DNA of 64,000 nt from Bremerella sp. P1 (GTDB lineage: Bacteria; Planctomycetota; Planctomycetia; Pirellulales; Pirellulaceae). Positions 1-9,130 of the stretch are shown here, piece by piece. The translations under genes were made by a program, and so were the position numbers. Location: contig NZ_CP118164.1 of the NCBI RefSeq assembly GCF_028748185.1, positions 3,683,814-3,747,813 on the forward strand, in the 5' to 3' direction. The notes beneath the pieces are model-generated. The model was given only the letters and a program-made list of their open reading frames with translations, did no database searches and had not been told where the DNA came from. How positions within the stretch are numbered: position 1 is the stretch's first letter; each line of letters begins with the position of its first letter.

Positions 1-1305
1 CTCGTCGGTTCGATCGACTTCGACCAGACGCTGATGGAGGGCATGCTCGGCTATTTGCTTTTTGCCGGGGCGTTGCATGTCGACCTAAACGACCTCAAGA
101 AGCAGTCTGCGGCCATCGCTCTACTCGCGACCGTCGGCGTCCTTGCGACGACGTTCATCGTCGGGGGGCTCACCTATGTCATCACCGGCTGGCTTGGCAT
201 CGAAGTCCGCTTCATCTACTGCCTGATCTTCGGGGCGATTGTCGCGCCAACCGACCCGATCGCGGTCTTGGGTATCGTCAAGAGCCTCGGCGCGCCCAAG
301 CCGCTGGAGACCAAGATCGCGGGCGAGTCGCTGTTTAACGATGGCGTGGGCGTGGTGGTGTTTATTGCGCTGCTGGGGATCGCGGGGTTGGGCCAGCATG
401 GGGAATCGCATGAAGACGTAGAGAAGAAGCATGAGTCCAACCACGTCGTTGAACAGAGCGAGGAAGATTTAGGGAAACGACCCGACGCGGATAGCGATCC
501 ACCAGCCGTCACGCCTGAGGCAGCAAAGGATGCGGAACAACACGAAAGCGAACATTCGCTCGATGATCAAAAACACATTGAGAAGGCGGAGACGACAGCA
601 ATGGATGTCGCCAAGCTCTTCGCGCTCGAAGCCGGCGGCGGGCTTGCACTGGGCTTCGTGCTGGGGATGATCGCGTTCTTCCTGTTGCGAAGCATTGATC
701 ACTACGCGACGGAGATTTTGCTTTCGCTGGCCGTGGTGACCGGCGGGTATGCCTTGGCGATGGCGATGCACGTGTCCGGGCCATTGGCGATGGTGGTCGC
801 TGGGCTGATCCTGGGTAACCATGGCCGAACGTTTGCGATGTCCGACAAGACGCGCGAGCACCTCGATACGTTCTGGGAATTGGTGGACGAACTGCTGAAC
901 GCGGTTCTGTTTGTGCTGATCGGGCTGGAGGTCTTGGTGCTCTCGTTCACGGTGCCGTATCTGTTGGCCGGGGCCCTGGCGATCCCCGCGGCGCTGCTGG
1001 CGAGGTTCCTGTCAGTTGGCACGGTGATAACTGCCTTGAAGAAGATGACCGGCCGAGAATTCACGCCGCACGCGATCAAGGTCATGACTTGGGGCGGCCT
1101 GCGCGGCGGGATCAGTGTTGCACTCGCGTTATCGCTCAAGGAAGAGATCCACGCCATGCAATCGCAGTACGACAACGTCGGCGAACTCGTCCTGACGATG
1201 ACCTACGTTGTCGTCGCCTTCTCGATCCTCGTCGGCGGGCTGACCATGGGGCCGATGCTGCGCCAGTTGGGTCTCGCAGGGCAAGGCAAAGCAGACGCCC
1301 ACTAG
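1..1305 (+). CDS. Na+/H+ antiporter, CPA1/NhaP type (5' end missing)
   Basis: The reading frame is open from base 1, so the N-terminus lies outside the window; the visible part is 434 codons. It should exchange Na+ (or K+) for H+ across the inner membrane. The CPA1 motifs are present: APTDPIAV at about residues 82-89 and [14 protein letters not shown] around the Asn-Asp pair at residues 113-114, both of which line the ion path, and near the C-terminus the conserved [12 protein letters not shown] block. Hydrophobic segments alternate throughout. Between about bases 391 and 600 sits an extra hydrophilic stretch of roughly 70 residues rich in His, Glu, Asp and Lys, splitting two membrane segments; typical bacterial members have only a short loop there. 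No close downstream partner. Confidence 0.9.
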   Translation, partial: LVGSIDFDQTLMEGMLGYLLFAGALHVDLNDLKKQSAAIALLATVGVLATTFIVGGLTYVITGWLGIEVRFIYCLIFGAIVAPTDPIAVLGIVKSLGAPKPLETKIAGESLFNDGVGVVVFIALLGIAGLGQHGESHEDVEKKHESNHVVEQSEEDLGKRPDADSDPPAVTPEAAKDAEQHESEHSLDDQKHIEKAETTAMDVAKLFALEAGGGLALGFVLGMIAFFLLRSIDHYATEILLSLAVVTGGYALAMAMHVSGPLAMVVAGLILGNHGRTFAMSDKTREHLDTFWELVDELLNAVLFVLIGLEVLVLSFTVPYLLAGALAIPAALLARFLSVGTVITALKKMTGREFTPHAIKVMTWGGLRGGISVALALSLKEEIHAMQSQYDNVGELVLTMTYVVVAFSILVGGLTMGPMLRQLGLAGQGKADAH

Positions 1306-1808
1306 CTACTGATGGCGATCTAGTCAAAGCTGAAGCAGGAGGTTGTGGCCACCTCCGTACGAGCACCACCAAATTGACAACAACCCAGCCCTCGCCACCG
1401 AAGCCTACTTCGACTATGCCGTTCGTGCACAATAAGGACGAGTCCTGGGTGAGATGACGAATAAGATAAACCTCGTTAGGGATCATGTCGTGGTTGGTTT
1501 CTAATTACCGTCGAGAGCTTTCCGATGGGCCCTATAAATGGTCCGATAAGGAGACGTTTCGGCAAGATTCTTTCGTCGCAAGGTGGCTTTCTACATGGAG
1601 TTGCGGTCACGTCATGGCCTCGCAGCGTTTTCGGCAGCGTTGAGTGGCCAGGAGAGCAAGCCGAGTTCGGCGAGTTGTTGGTCAATCCAGCTACGAAGGA
1701 CAATCCTAGGTGTGAGTAGGTCAAATCAGGTGAAGGGGCGACGGCATCGACGGTCGTAAGGTTGTATCTACAAAGACACCCGTCCCTTGTTGGTTCCGGG
1801 GCTGAAAT
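1306..1808. other. Intergenic stretch, no gene recognised
   Basis: About 500 bases follow the antiporter. Short open frames exist on both strands, but none has a recognisable motif, a convincing ribosome-binding site or a plausible amino acid make-up. No clear terminator hairpin was found. Confidence 0.5.
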
Positions 1809-2570
1809 TTGGACAAGCAAAAACTTACGATCGCGCACCTATTTGTTTGGGTCACTTGCTGTACGGTAGCATTCGCCGTGTCTGGGTTGCTCTTTGCGCC
1901 GGACGACGCGGAAGGATGGACCCCTGTGACCGTTGGCGTAGAGATCAGCATCGGTCTGGCTGTGGGCACCTCGCTGGCAGGTCTCGTGTTTTTCGTATCG
2001 AGGCTGTTGCAAAAGCTACCACCCATCCCTTATCCGGGCGTCTGGTTATGGTACCTGGCGGCCACGCTCTGTTTGTTGAATAACAGCCTAGATGCCGTCG
2101 AGTTGCTGGAGGGTTCATACACATACTTGAGTCCAACGTCGTTTGAAATGATTGACGAGGACGGACAGATAGAAACGGTGTGGATCCAAGGTCAGATGGG
2201 GGATGGAGCTATCTCGGTGATTCGGATTGTGTCTCATTGGGTAATCGTGCCATTGTATTGGCTACCGTTGTTACTCGGACTTCGAGCACAAAAACACCCT
2301 CTGCCAACTCGCTGGATGATTGCTTATGGGATCTTCGCAGTACTCATGATGCTTGGAGCGATGACCGAATTTCACAGCATACGTTACGACTATCCGGGTA
2401 TCGCGCCGGCCTTGATCTGGTTGGCGGCTTGCATTCTGTTTGGGGTGGTCTACATCGTTGATTTGCTGGTAGGGATGGAGGTTCGCTGGCCCCATTTCAT
2501 CGCGATCCTAATCGTGCTGCCAGCGGCAATCGCCCGAACATACTGGGCAATCATTTCCTTAATGCCGTAG
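1809..2570 (+). CDS. Multi-pass membrane protein of unknown function
   Basis: I do not recognise this family. The frame encodes 253 residues from a TTG codon; no ATG in frame would keep the first membrane segment, so TTG is my choice but a weak one. About six hydrophobic segments are visible: residues 10-30, 40-62, 72-95, 135-158, 172-190 and 200-250. The start (DKQKLTIAHLFVWVTC) resembles the short N-terminal leader followed by a membrane helix that is common in uncharacterised planctomycete membrane proteins. A hydrophilic loop at about 100-130 contains several acidic residues. It stands alone between two non-coding stretches. Confidence 0.55.
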   Translation: MDKQKLTIAHLFVWVTCCTVAFAVSGLLFAPDDAEGWTPVTVGVEISIGLAVGTSLAGLVFFVSRLLQKLPPIPYPGVWLWYLAATLCLLNNSLDAVELLEGSYTYLSPTSFEMIDEDGQIETVWIQGQMGDGAISVIRIVSHWVIVPLYWLPLLLGLRAQKHPLPTRWMIAYGIFAVLMMLGAMTEFHSIRYDYPGIAPALIWLAACILFGVVYIVDLLVGMEVRWPHFIAILIVLPAAIARTYWAIISLMP

Positions 2571-2687
2571 ACCCAAGTTTTCACAAGCGAATCACTCGAT
2601 CATGGCTGAATGGGACCGCCAAATTTGGCGACGGTATCGTTGAAGAAATAGCCTCTGGAAAGAAAGCGGATGGCTTATGTCGATCGC

Positions 2688-3131
2688 TTAGCTTTCTTGG
2701 GACCGTAAAGAGGACTTCATTAGGCCCGCAATCTCGATGATCGTCATCTCAGAGATTTCTACGTCGTCGAGTTGAAAACGCCGCTGAAGGTCCATCATTA
2801 GTGATTCGATCTCCATACAATCGCCGATATTCCATATCTGCCAGCGAGGATAGCAAGCTTGGTACACATCCACGATGCGGTCATTCGGGGCAAATCGATA
2901 GCGATCATCTGGGTCGAACGAGAATGCTTCGCATAACATCTGCAGGCAAGTGTCTGCCTCGGATATCGTTTCATCGTGGCAGGCCTGTTTCCAAGTCTCT
3001 TCTAATGACGGTCGCTCTCGAAACGGTCGTGGCAGTGAACGGTAAGGAATTCGACCCTTTTGCCACCAGGTCCAAGCTGTTATGGCCGCCAACAAGAACA
3101 CGAGAAGAATTAGAAGCAAGTAGCCATTCAT
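2688..3131 (-). CDS. Membrane-anchored small protein with possible carrier-protein-like fold
   Basis: 147 residues if started at the ATG that gives MNGYLLLILLVFLLA; the frame is open about 30 codons further upstream but that extension is hydrophilic and unconvincing. Residues 2-22 form a single membrane helix. The rest is soluble. The section from about residue 80 (RFAPNDRIVDVY) to the end, with WNIGDCMEIESLMMDLQRRF and TIIEIAGLM, follows the helix spacing of acyl carrier proteins, but there is no Asp-Ser-Leu phosphopantetheine site. The fold assignment is inference from pattern only. Neighbours give no functional hint. Confidence 0.5.
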   Translation of the reverse strand: MNGYLLLILLVFLLAAITAWTWWQKGRIPYRSLPRPFRERPSLEETWKQACHDETISEADTCLQMLCEAFSFDPDDRYRFAPNDRIVDVYQACYPRWQIWNIGDCMEIESLMMDLQRRFQLDDVEISEMTIIEIAGLMKSSLRSQES

Positions 3132-3731
3132 TGAATCACCGACACAAATCCAAGGATGTGATCGATAATCGAAGCACGTTCGCAAACGATCACCACTTAT
3201 AGTACTCCCTTGCGGTCGCAACCATCCCGGCGATCACGATATCGAGTGTTGCCAGAGGTAAGTGGCACCGTTCTAATTCCCTCGGTTTCTCATCCGTCAT
3301 TTCATGCTTCTTCTGCCGGAAACTGCATGAAACATAATGGTAGGACTACGATTTCCTTGAGTGAATGGTCAGTTCCACTCGTTGACAGAAAACGCAAAGA
3401 AACACCGATACATTGTGGCGTCCACATCATAGACGGGCACCGCTGGTGGATTGTTTCCACAAGGTCGAACTCTTGATCATGGTTGAATTTGGCCACCATG
3501 AACGGTCCAAACCGAAAAACGGCTGGGTTGGGCAAAAGGTGTTGCTGAACGTCATCTTTTGAGATTCGATTAGAATTGTGTTAGAAAGTGTTCAAATTCT
3601 CGGCGATGAGAGTTCAGCAGAGTCGATTGACGCGAAGGATAAGGAGGTTGTCAGCACGTCTATAAGGTTCAGCACTTTGCTTCCCGTCGCAAATCGATTT
3701 CCGATTATCAGGAAATTAGGACTACGATGCT
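3132..3731. other. Intergenic stretch, no gene recognised
   Basis: Six hundred bases between two genes pointing away from each other. The open frames here have no recognisable homology or start signals. The promoters of both flanking genes must lie here, but I cannot place them from sequence alone. Confidence 0.5.
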
Positions 3732-4619
3732 TTGAAGTACTTCTTGAAACGCGGCGAAAAAGTACAAGGCCCTTTCAGCCACAAGCAATTGCTCGGCTTT
3801 GTGAGAGCAAAGAAAGTGGTGGGCTCCGATCTTGTAAGTAATTCTGCGGATGGTCCTTTTCAAGAGTTGAAATCAGTTTGGGACAGGATCAAAAGAGTCG
3901 CAATCCAAACCAACCAAGCCGAAGCACCGCCTTCCCAAGATGAGAAAACGGATCAACCTTCCGTTCCGTGTGAGCCGTCGACAGTAGATGAATCTGCGAA
4001 CTTGGCTTCGCTGCACGGTAAGTCAGCAGGGCTAAGTAGTACTCTCAAGTGGATTTTGCTCGGTGTTATTTGTGTTGTAATCCTCCTCATTCTCGTAGTC
4101 GAATTCAAATTCTTTGGTGGTCTCCTTCTACTGCTTTTGGGACTGGGCGGTATGGCCGCTATACCTGACTCTTGGCGAAGGCAGCATTCGTTTACGATGT
4201 GGCGTCAAGTCGAGGGGGAGATAGTAGACTCAGGTTGGATACGTAGGACAGTTCGGTCTAGCGAGGAGGGGACTCAGAATATTTATGGCGTAGTCATCAT
4301 TTACAGCTACGAAATTGATGGTCGTACTTACGAGTCTTCCCAATTGCGGGGAGAGGATCATCTTGATTTTAAAACGAAGTTTTTCGCAAATCGGTTTGTA
4401 GCGAAGTATCCCGTCGGCCGTAAGGTCGTCGTTTACGTTAACCCTGAAGAACATTCTGATTCGGTACTCTACCCGAACGTACAATATGTACGCACCATAG
4501 CCCTACCGCTGTTGATGTCGTGCATGTTTATTCTGATGGGAGGCGCGTTGATGGTGTCGCGTATTCAGAGTTTGATCAATCTCTTCACCAGTCAGGGCGA
4601 ATGGAGTTCGGCTGGGTAA
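3732..4619 (+). CDS. GYF-domain membrane protein with DUF3592-like region
   Basis: 295 residues from a TTG start preceded by AGGA about ten bases upstream. Residues 1-55 are a bacterial GYF_2-type domain: it begins with YFLKRGEKVQGPF and continues HKQLLGFVRAKKVVGSDLV, the usual pattern for a protein-protein interaction module. A charged, Pro-rich linker follows (about 60-105), then two adjacent hydrophobic segments (about 106-150). The part from WRQVEGEIVDSGW to YVNPEEHSDSVLYP has the look of DUF3592, an extracytoplasmic beta domain flanked by membrane helices, and a final helix lies near residues 255-280. The role is unknown; a membrane-tethered adaptor is plausible. Confidence 0.65.
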   Translation: MKYFLKRGEKVQGPFSHKQLLGFVRAKKVVGSDLVSNSADGPFQELKSVWDRIKRVAIQTNQAEAPPSQDEKTDQPSVPCEPSTVDESANLASLHGKSAGLSSTLKWILLGVICVVILLILVVEFKFFGGLLLLLLGLGGMAAIPDSWRRQHSFTMWRQVEGEIVDSGWIRRTVRSSEEGTQNIYGVVIIYSYEIDGRTYESSQLRGEDHLDFKTKFFANRFVAKYPVGRKVVVYVNPEEHSDSVLYPNVQYVRTIALPLLMSCMFILMGGALMVSRIQSLINLFTSQGEWSSAG

Positions 4620-4675
4620 CTATTAAGTCATCCCCTGATCAAATCTCTATGTCAGTTTGAGTTAATTAGCCGCTA

Positions 4676-4695
4676 GACCCGTCGCGGGTCCTTTT
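4676..4695 (+). terminator. Possible rho-independent terminator
   Basis: GACCCG-TCG-CGGGTC forms a 6-bp GC-rich stem with a three-base loop and is followed by CTTTT. It lies about 60 bases after the GYF-domain gene. The T tract is short, so efficiency is uncertain. Confidence 0.45.
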
Positions 4696-4901
4696 GGCCG
4701 CCCCCACTGCGACCCACCATGTCCGACTTGGCAAGATGCGTTTTTCTTTCGCTTTTCTGAAGCCAGCCAGCCATCCCTTGCATGGATCGAACGACCGCCA
4801 AGAACTCTCGCTGGAAGTGACCGGTAGGATGGTGATTTGGTCAGGGCTGCCAAGTATGATCTAGGCAACGCTGCATTGCTTGGGGCGCCACCGACTTGAT
4901 T

Positions 4902-5306
4902 ATGGTGGCTCCGGCTACCTGGCCAACTTCTCTTTTGACTTCATTGGGAGGCATCTTTGTGACAACTCCGGTCGTGTCGATCATTCTCTTTCTGTTGGCT
5001 TCCTTGATAGGGGCAGTGGGACAGTTTCTTTATAAATCGGGTGCCGAAACCGCAGGCGGTTCGATCAGCAGTTATCTGCTCAATCCGCGGATCCTTGGGG
5101 GCGTTGTCTGTTATATCGCGGTGATGGTGTTGTTCGTGGCTGCATTCAAAAAGGGAGGGGCGTTGTCCGTACTGTATCCGGTTTACGCGACTACGTTCAT
5201 ATGGGCCGCTTTGATCGGGCTCATGGCTTACGAAACTCCGATTCGACCGATCAACGTGGCTGGCATGCTGCTATTGATTGGTGGAATGTATCTTATGGGA
5301 CGCTAA
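4902..5306 (+). CDS. Small EamA/DMT-family transporter
   Basis: 134 residues from the ATG giving MVAPATWPTSLL; a TTG two codons upstream is possible. Four hydrophobic segments (about 20-42, 58-80, 84-105, 112-132) and the length match the small four-helix drug/metabolite transporter class that includes EmrE and the ArnE/ArnF lipid-carrier flippases. Recognisable features are GAVGQFLYKSGAE after helix 1 and ALSVLYPVYATTFIWAALIG. It ends two bases before the GTG of the phosphatidyltransferase gene and is therefore the first gene of a four-gene lipid operon; by context it could move a lipid head group or lipid intermediate, which is inference. Confidence 0.7.
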   Translation: MVAPATWPTSLLTSLGGIFVTTPVVSIILFLLASLIGAVGQFLYKSGAETAGGSISSYLLNPRILGGVVCYIAVMVLFVAAFKKGGALSVLYPVYATTFIWAALIGLMAYETPIRPINVAGMLLLIGGMYLMGR

Positions 5307-5308
5307 GT

Positions 5309-6031
5309 GTGACCGATACCGCATCCACATCACCGAACTCGCCGCAAGAACCTGCCGGCCGACGCCCGCTGAAAAGTCGACAGTGGCCCTTCTTTCAATG
5401 GCTGGCGGCGAAGCTCGCAAATTCAGGCGTTACCCCGAATGCCATTTCTGTCAGCAGTGTTGTCGCAGCCGTACTCGCGGGGATCTGCCTGGCGGCGACC
5501 TCGCATGTGGAAACCGAACTGCTAAGACGCAGCTTATGGTTTGCTGGCGCGGTCTTCATCCAACTGCGGCTGATTGCCAACCTGCTTGATGGCATGGTAG
5601 CGGTCGAAGGGGGCAAGGCCTCGGCAGTCGGCGAACTTTACAACGAAGTTCCGGACCGCCTTTCCGACCCGGCCATCTTAATCGGCGCCGGCCTGGCCTT
5701 TGGCGGAAACCCAATCGCTGGGATGGCAGCGGCGCTGATTGCCGTGTTTGTGGCTTATGTGCGAGCCATTGGCGCAAGTGTGGGTGTCGGACAGGTCTTT
5801 CTCGGTCCGTTTGCCAAGCAGCAGCGAATGGCATTGATGACACTGACATGTGTCGCGTGTGCGTTGCTTCCCACTTCGTGGCAACCCATCCATACCGAGA
5901 CACAAATGGGGATCATGGCAGCAGCCCTCATCCTTCTGTGCGTCGGTGGCTTGGTCACCGCCGTACGACGCCTGATCGTCATTGCAAATAAGATGCGCGA
6001 GCGTGCTGCGCAAGGGGATTCGGCCCAATGA
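5309..6031 (+). CDS. CDP-alcohol phosphatidyltransferase family protein (YnbA-like)
   Basis: 240 residues from a GTG located two bases after the preceding stop; the open frame extends further upstream but only into the transporter gene. Several hydrophobic segments surround the family motif. The canonical pattern is D-x2-D-G-x2-A-R-x8-G-x3-D-x3-D; here it reads N91-x2-D94-G95-x2-A98-V99-x8-G108-x3-N112-x3-D116, with a further Asp at 120. Two of the four metal-binding aspartates are thus Asn, and the Arg is Val. The spacing is exact, so homology is secure, but chemistry may differ from normal phospholipid synthases. Next to a CdsA-like gene the layout resembles E. coli ynbA-ynbB. Confidence 0.8.
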   Translation: MTDTASTSPNSPQEPAGRRPLKSRQWPFFQWLAAKLANSGVTPNAISVSSVVAAVLAGICLAATSHVETELLRRSLWFAGAVFIQLRLIANLLDGMVAVEGGKASAVGELYNEVPDRLSDPAILIGAGLAFGGNPIAGMAAALIAVFVAYVRAIGASVGVGQVFLGPFAKQQRMALMTLTCVACALLPTSWQPIHTETQMGIMAAALILLCVGGLVTAVRRLIVIANKMRERAAQGDSAQ

Positions 6032-7041
6032 TCGAGTCACTGATGGAATGGTTTCGCGGCTGGACGCAGTTCGATCATCTGACGACCGAAGTGATCATCA
6101 CGCTGAGTAGTATTGCCCTGGCGTTGGTGATTGCCAGCGTACTGGTAAGAGTCAAGCAACGACTGCAGCCCGAGCGCGACCATACCGAATTGCGGCTACG
6201 CGTCCGCACGTGGTGGGTGATCGCCTGGATGTTCGGGCTTGCCGTGGTGTTGTCGCCAATGTTGTCGGCCATCTTCCTGGCCTTCGTGAGCTTTTTGGCG
6301 CTCAAGGAATATCTCTCGTTGATTCCGACACGCCGGGCAGATCGGCGGGTTCTCTTCTGGGCTTATCTCGCGATTCCGATTCAGTACTACCTGGCCTACA
6401 TTGGCTGGTATGGAATGTTTCTCGTTTTCATCCCGGTCTATATGTTCCTGTTCCTGCCGGCTCGCGTCGTTTCTATCGGTGAAACTAAAGGCTTCTTGCG
6501 GGCCATTTCCACGTTGAACTGGGGACTGATGACCATGGTCTTCAGTCTTTCGCATATGGTGGCCCTGATGTCGCTGAAGATCCCCGAGACCGCCTTGGTG
6601 GCTCCCGAGTGGCCTGACGTCGACAATCAGTTTGCCCCTGGCGTTGGCCTGTTGGTCTTGTTGGTGCTGCTCACGCAGTTCAATGACGTCGCGCAATATA
6701 TCTGGGGCAAATCGTTCGGCAAAATGCGGGCGGCCCCGACGGTCAGCCCCGGGAAGACGGTCGCGGGACTGCTGGGAGGTATCGGCTCGACGGTCGTGCT
6801 GGCCATGCTGCTGGGGCCTTGGCTGACGATCCTGGACTGGAAGACGGCCGCGCTGGGTGGCGTCTTGATTGCGGTGAGCGGCTTTGCGGGAGATCTTTCC
6901 ATTTCGGCGCTAAAGCGAGACTTGGGCGTCAAAGATTCTGGCTCGATGCTACCAGGCCATGGTGGTATCCTTGATCGAGTCGATAGCCTTACCTACACGA
7001 CCCCCATCTTCTTTCACTTTGTGTACTACTGCTACGGCTAG
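6028..7041 (+). CDS. Phosphatidate cytidylyltransferase, CdsA family (YnbB-like)
   Basis: 337 residues; its ATG overlaps the stop of the preceding gene (ATGA), so the two are translationally coupled. It should convert phosphatidic acid and CTP to CDP-diacylglycerol in the inner membrane. Eight or so hydrophobic segments are present. The C-terminal CDS signature is clear: GDLSISALKRDLGVKDSG followed by MLPGHGGILDRVDSL at about residues 286-322, containing the metal-binding acidic residues. Since planctomycetes normally carry a housekeeping cdsA, a second copy beside a phosphatidyltransferase suggests supply of CDP-diacylglycerol to a dedicated lipid pathway; that last point is inference. Confidence 0.87.
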   Translation: MIESLMEWFRGWTQFDHLTTEVIITLSSIALALVIASVLVRVKQRLQPERDHTELRLRVRTWWVIAWMFGLAVVLSPMLSAIFLAFVSFLALKEYLSLIPTRRADRRVLFWAYLAIPIQYYLAYIGWYGMFLVFIPVYMFLFLPARVVSIGETKGFLRAISTLNWGLMTMVFSLSHMVALMSLKIPETALVAPEWPDVDNQFAPGVGLLVLLVLLTQFNDVAQYIWGKSFGKMRAAPTVSPGKTVAGLLGGIGSTVVLAMLLGPWLTILDWKTAALGGVLIAVSGFAGDLSISALKRDLGVKDSGSMLPGHGGILDRVDSLTYTTPIFFHFVYYCYG

Positions 7042-7099
7042 ATTGCGTCCCGCTTGATCCCACCACGGGAAACAGGGTCACCCTCGGAGAGCTTCGGTT

Positions 7100-7741
7100 T
7101 TGAACAACGTATTGCGATATCTGTTCTTCCTGCTGGTCGTGCGACCGATTGTTCTGATCGTGCTTGGACTGAACATTCGTCGCGGCGAACTGCTTCCCAA
7201 AAAAGGACCGGCGATTGTCGTTGCCAATCACAATAGCCACCTCGACGCGATCGTGTTGATGACCTTGTTCGGCATGAGCCGTCTGCATGACGTGCACCCG
7301 GTCGCCGCTGCGGACTACTTTCTGAAGAACCCCCGCCGGGCCTGGTTTTCGACGAAAATCATCGGCATCTTGCCGCTGGAACGGAAGGTCGCCGGCATGC
7401 GTACCGACCCATTGGCCGGCATCTGCGAAGGATTGGAAAGAAACGAGATTCTGATCCTGTTTCCCGAAGGCTCACGCGGCGAGCCTGAGCAGATGGCGAA
7501 GCTCCAAAATGGAATCGCCCATGTCGCCAAGCGAAGACCTGACGTCCCGGTCGTACCGGTGTTTTTGCATGGCTTGGGAAAAGCCCTGCCGCGTGGCGAA
7601 GGAATTCTCGTACCGTTCTTTGTCGACATCTTTGTCGGCGAGAAGGTCGAATGGACCGGCAACCGAGACGAATTCATCGCGACGCTAGAAACACGCTTCG
7701 AGGAATTGTCCCAAGAATGCTATCGACCGGAATGGGACTAG
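7100..7741 (+). CDS. 1-acyl-sn-glycerol-3-phosphate acyltransferase (PlsC family)
   Basis: 213 residues from TTG (MNNVLRYLFFLLVV); no later in-frame ATG keeps the N-terminal membrane helix at residues 4-25. The acyltransferase blocks are intact: NHNSHLDAIVLM (block I, with the NHx4D catalytic His and Asp, around residues 47-58) and FPEGSRGEPEQMAKLQNGIA (block III, substrate phosphate binding, around residues 121-140), followed by VPVVPVFLHGL. It lies 58 bases after the CdsA-like gene in the same direction and completes the cassette: acyl transfer to make phosphatidic acid, CDP activation, head-group transfer, and possibly translocation. Confidence 0.87.
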   Translation: MNNVLRYLFFLLVVRPIVLIVLGLNIRRGELLPKKGPAIVVANHNSHLDAIVLMTLFGMSRLHDVHPVAAADYFLKNPRRAWFSTKIIGILPLERKVAGMRTDPLAGICEGLERNEILILFPEGSRGEPEQMAKLQNGIAHVAKRRPDVPVVPVFLHGLGKALPRGEGILVPFFVDIFVGEKVEWTGNRDEFIATLETRFEELSQECYRPEWD

Positions 7742-7785
7742 CCGATCAGGCCAGCGGTGCTTTGCTGCTTGGCTTAAGAAATCGC

Positions 7786-8799
7786 CTACTCAGTATCCAT
7801 CACCACTTCCACTGCGGGCAACTGGTACTCACGCCTCAAGATAGATGAACCCGGTCGATAGACCCGCATCAGAAAATTCCATCCCTCCGTGATGTCCACA
7901 CGATTCGGCTTGTCGCCACACGTTTCGGGCGAGCCATAGTGAACGGTAAATGTACCGTCGTCGTTCAGCTTGACATTGCGGTCATTCACGATGTTTTTGT
8001 CGCTCTTCATGAAGCCGTCATCTCCATAGACGGTGATCGACCAAAAGGCATCGTTATCAGGGACCTTGTAAGTCGCTTGGTAGCATTTCGACGGATCGGC
8101 CGGCCCGGTGTAATTGATGTAGACTGCGTCTCTTTCCGGGAACAAAAAGAGCGCACCGGCGACGGCGAGGTGTCGCGTCGCTTCATTGACTTTGCCACGC
8201 GGTCCCATCCAGTCTGGCTCGTACTGATCGAACTTCTGAAACTCCTTCTCGTACTCCGAACGCAAACGAAGCATCGAATCTTTGTCCCATTTAGGTTCTG
8301 GAAATGGGTCCGCACTGGACGTCTCGATCTTGATGCTTTTTTGCAACTTGTTAACAAGCGCCACGTCTTCGGGGTCCGAGGGGTCCATCAACTGAATGCG
8401 TTGGATCACCGCGACGTACTTGGTATCGCCAGGAATCTTGTGCGTGCCTGGTTCATAGAAAACGGCCGGCGCATAATGGTCGTTGTCGACGATGAGTACG
8501 GAAAAGTAGCGGTCATCGGGGAACTCCGGAATTGTGACGGTAGCGCCACCCTCGGTATCGACGACCGCTCCCGCATACAAGGTATCCCGGTTCATCCGCA
8601 CCACGGTTTGCTCGTTGAGTGGCGTGGGTTTAGTGATGTAGAAGAACTCGTTGATCTTGCCACCTGCGTTCTTCTGAAAATCCGCGAAGGCAAAATCGAC
8701 CTCGGATCGGATGTAGTTCTCGGGCGTAACGTCTTGTGCCGTGCATATGGCATCGCACATTGCTAAAAGGATGAAGACTAGCGCGGTTCGACTAACCAT
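7786..8799 (-). CDS. Secreted DUF1254/DUF1214 domain protein
   Basis: 337 residues with an N-terminal signal peptide (residues 1-22, TALVFILLAMCDAICTAQ, cleavage probably after Ala). The first half matches DUF1254 in character (VVRMNRDTLYAGAVVDTEGG, then FPDDRYFSVLIVDNDHYAP) and the second half DUF1214 (DAFWSITVYGDDGFM, LNDDGTFTVHYG, then NFLMRVYRPG near the end). These paired domains form a two-part beta-rich periplasmic or secreted protein whose biochemical function is not established. It converges on the PlsC-like gene from the other side and has no operon partner. Confidence 0.8.
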   Translation of the reverse strand: MVSRTALVFILLAMCDAICTAQDVTPENYIRSEVDFAFADFQKNAGGKINEFFYITKPTPLNEQTVVRMNRDTLYAGAVVDTEGGATVTIPEFPDDRYFSVLIVDNDHYAPAVFYEPGTHKIPGDTKYVAVIQRIQLMDPSDPEDVALVNKLQKSIKIETSSADPFPEPKWDKDSMLRLRSEYEKEFQKFDQYEPDWMGPRGKVNEATRHLAVAGALFLFPERDAVYINYTGPADPSKCYQATYKVPDNDAFWSITVYGDDGFMKSDKNIVNDRNVKLNDDGTFTVHYGSPETCGDKPNRVDITEGWNFLMRVYRPGSSILRREYQLPAVEVVMDTE

Positions 8800-9130
8800 T
8801 TCTTCTTCTCCGCAGTTGTTTCACATTAATAGACTTCCAGTCAGAATCGACGGCCCCTTTAGAAATGTCCCCCGATCGCTGCCAAGGAGCGTTCGCCAAA
8901 CCCTTTAGCGAGGTCGACTACCCGTCGGTCGCGATTTGCCGCAGCACAGGCACTCTCGCCCTATTTTTACCAGTGGCCAGAACCAAATGTCTACAAAATT
9001 TCGGCCAACCTTCTGGTCAGCAAGACAAATGTCGTATCTCGTTTGACAAAGGTCGTTTTGAAACATGGCGCGTTTTGAGTTTGCTGAATTTGAAGCGTTT
9101 GCGGAAGTCGTGCAAGGTACATCCATGCGT
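8800..9130. other. Non-coding stretch next to the sulfatase remnant
   Basis: About 330 bases upstream of the DUF1254 gene. It probably holds that gene's promoter and degraded sequence beyond the recognisable 3' edge of the sulfatase fragment. No complete gene can be supported. Confidence 0.4.

Noticed and set aside
1476-1838. 120-codon minus-strand frame after the antiporter
   Set aside because: No motif, no start signal, and composition unlike the surrounding genes.
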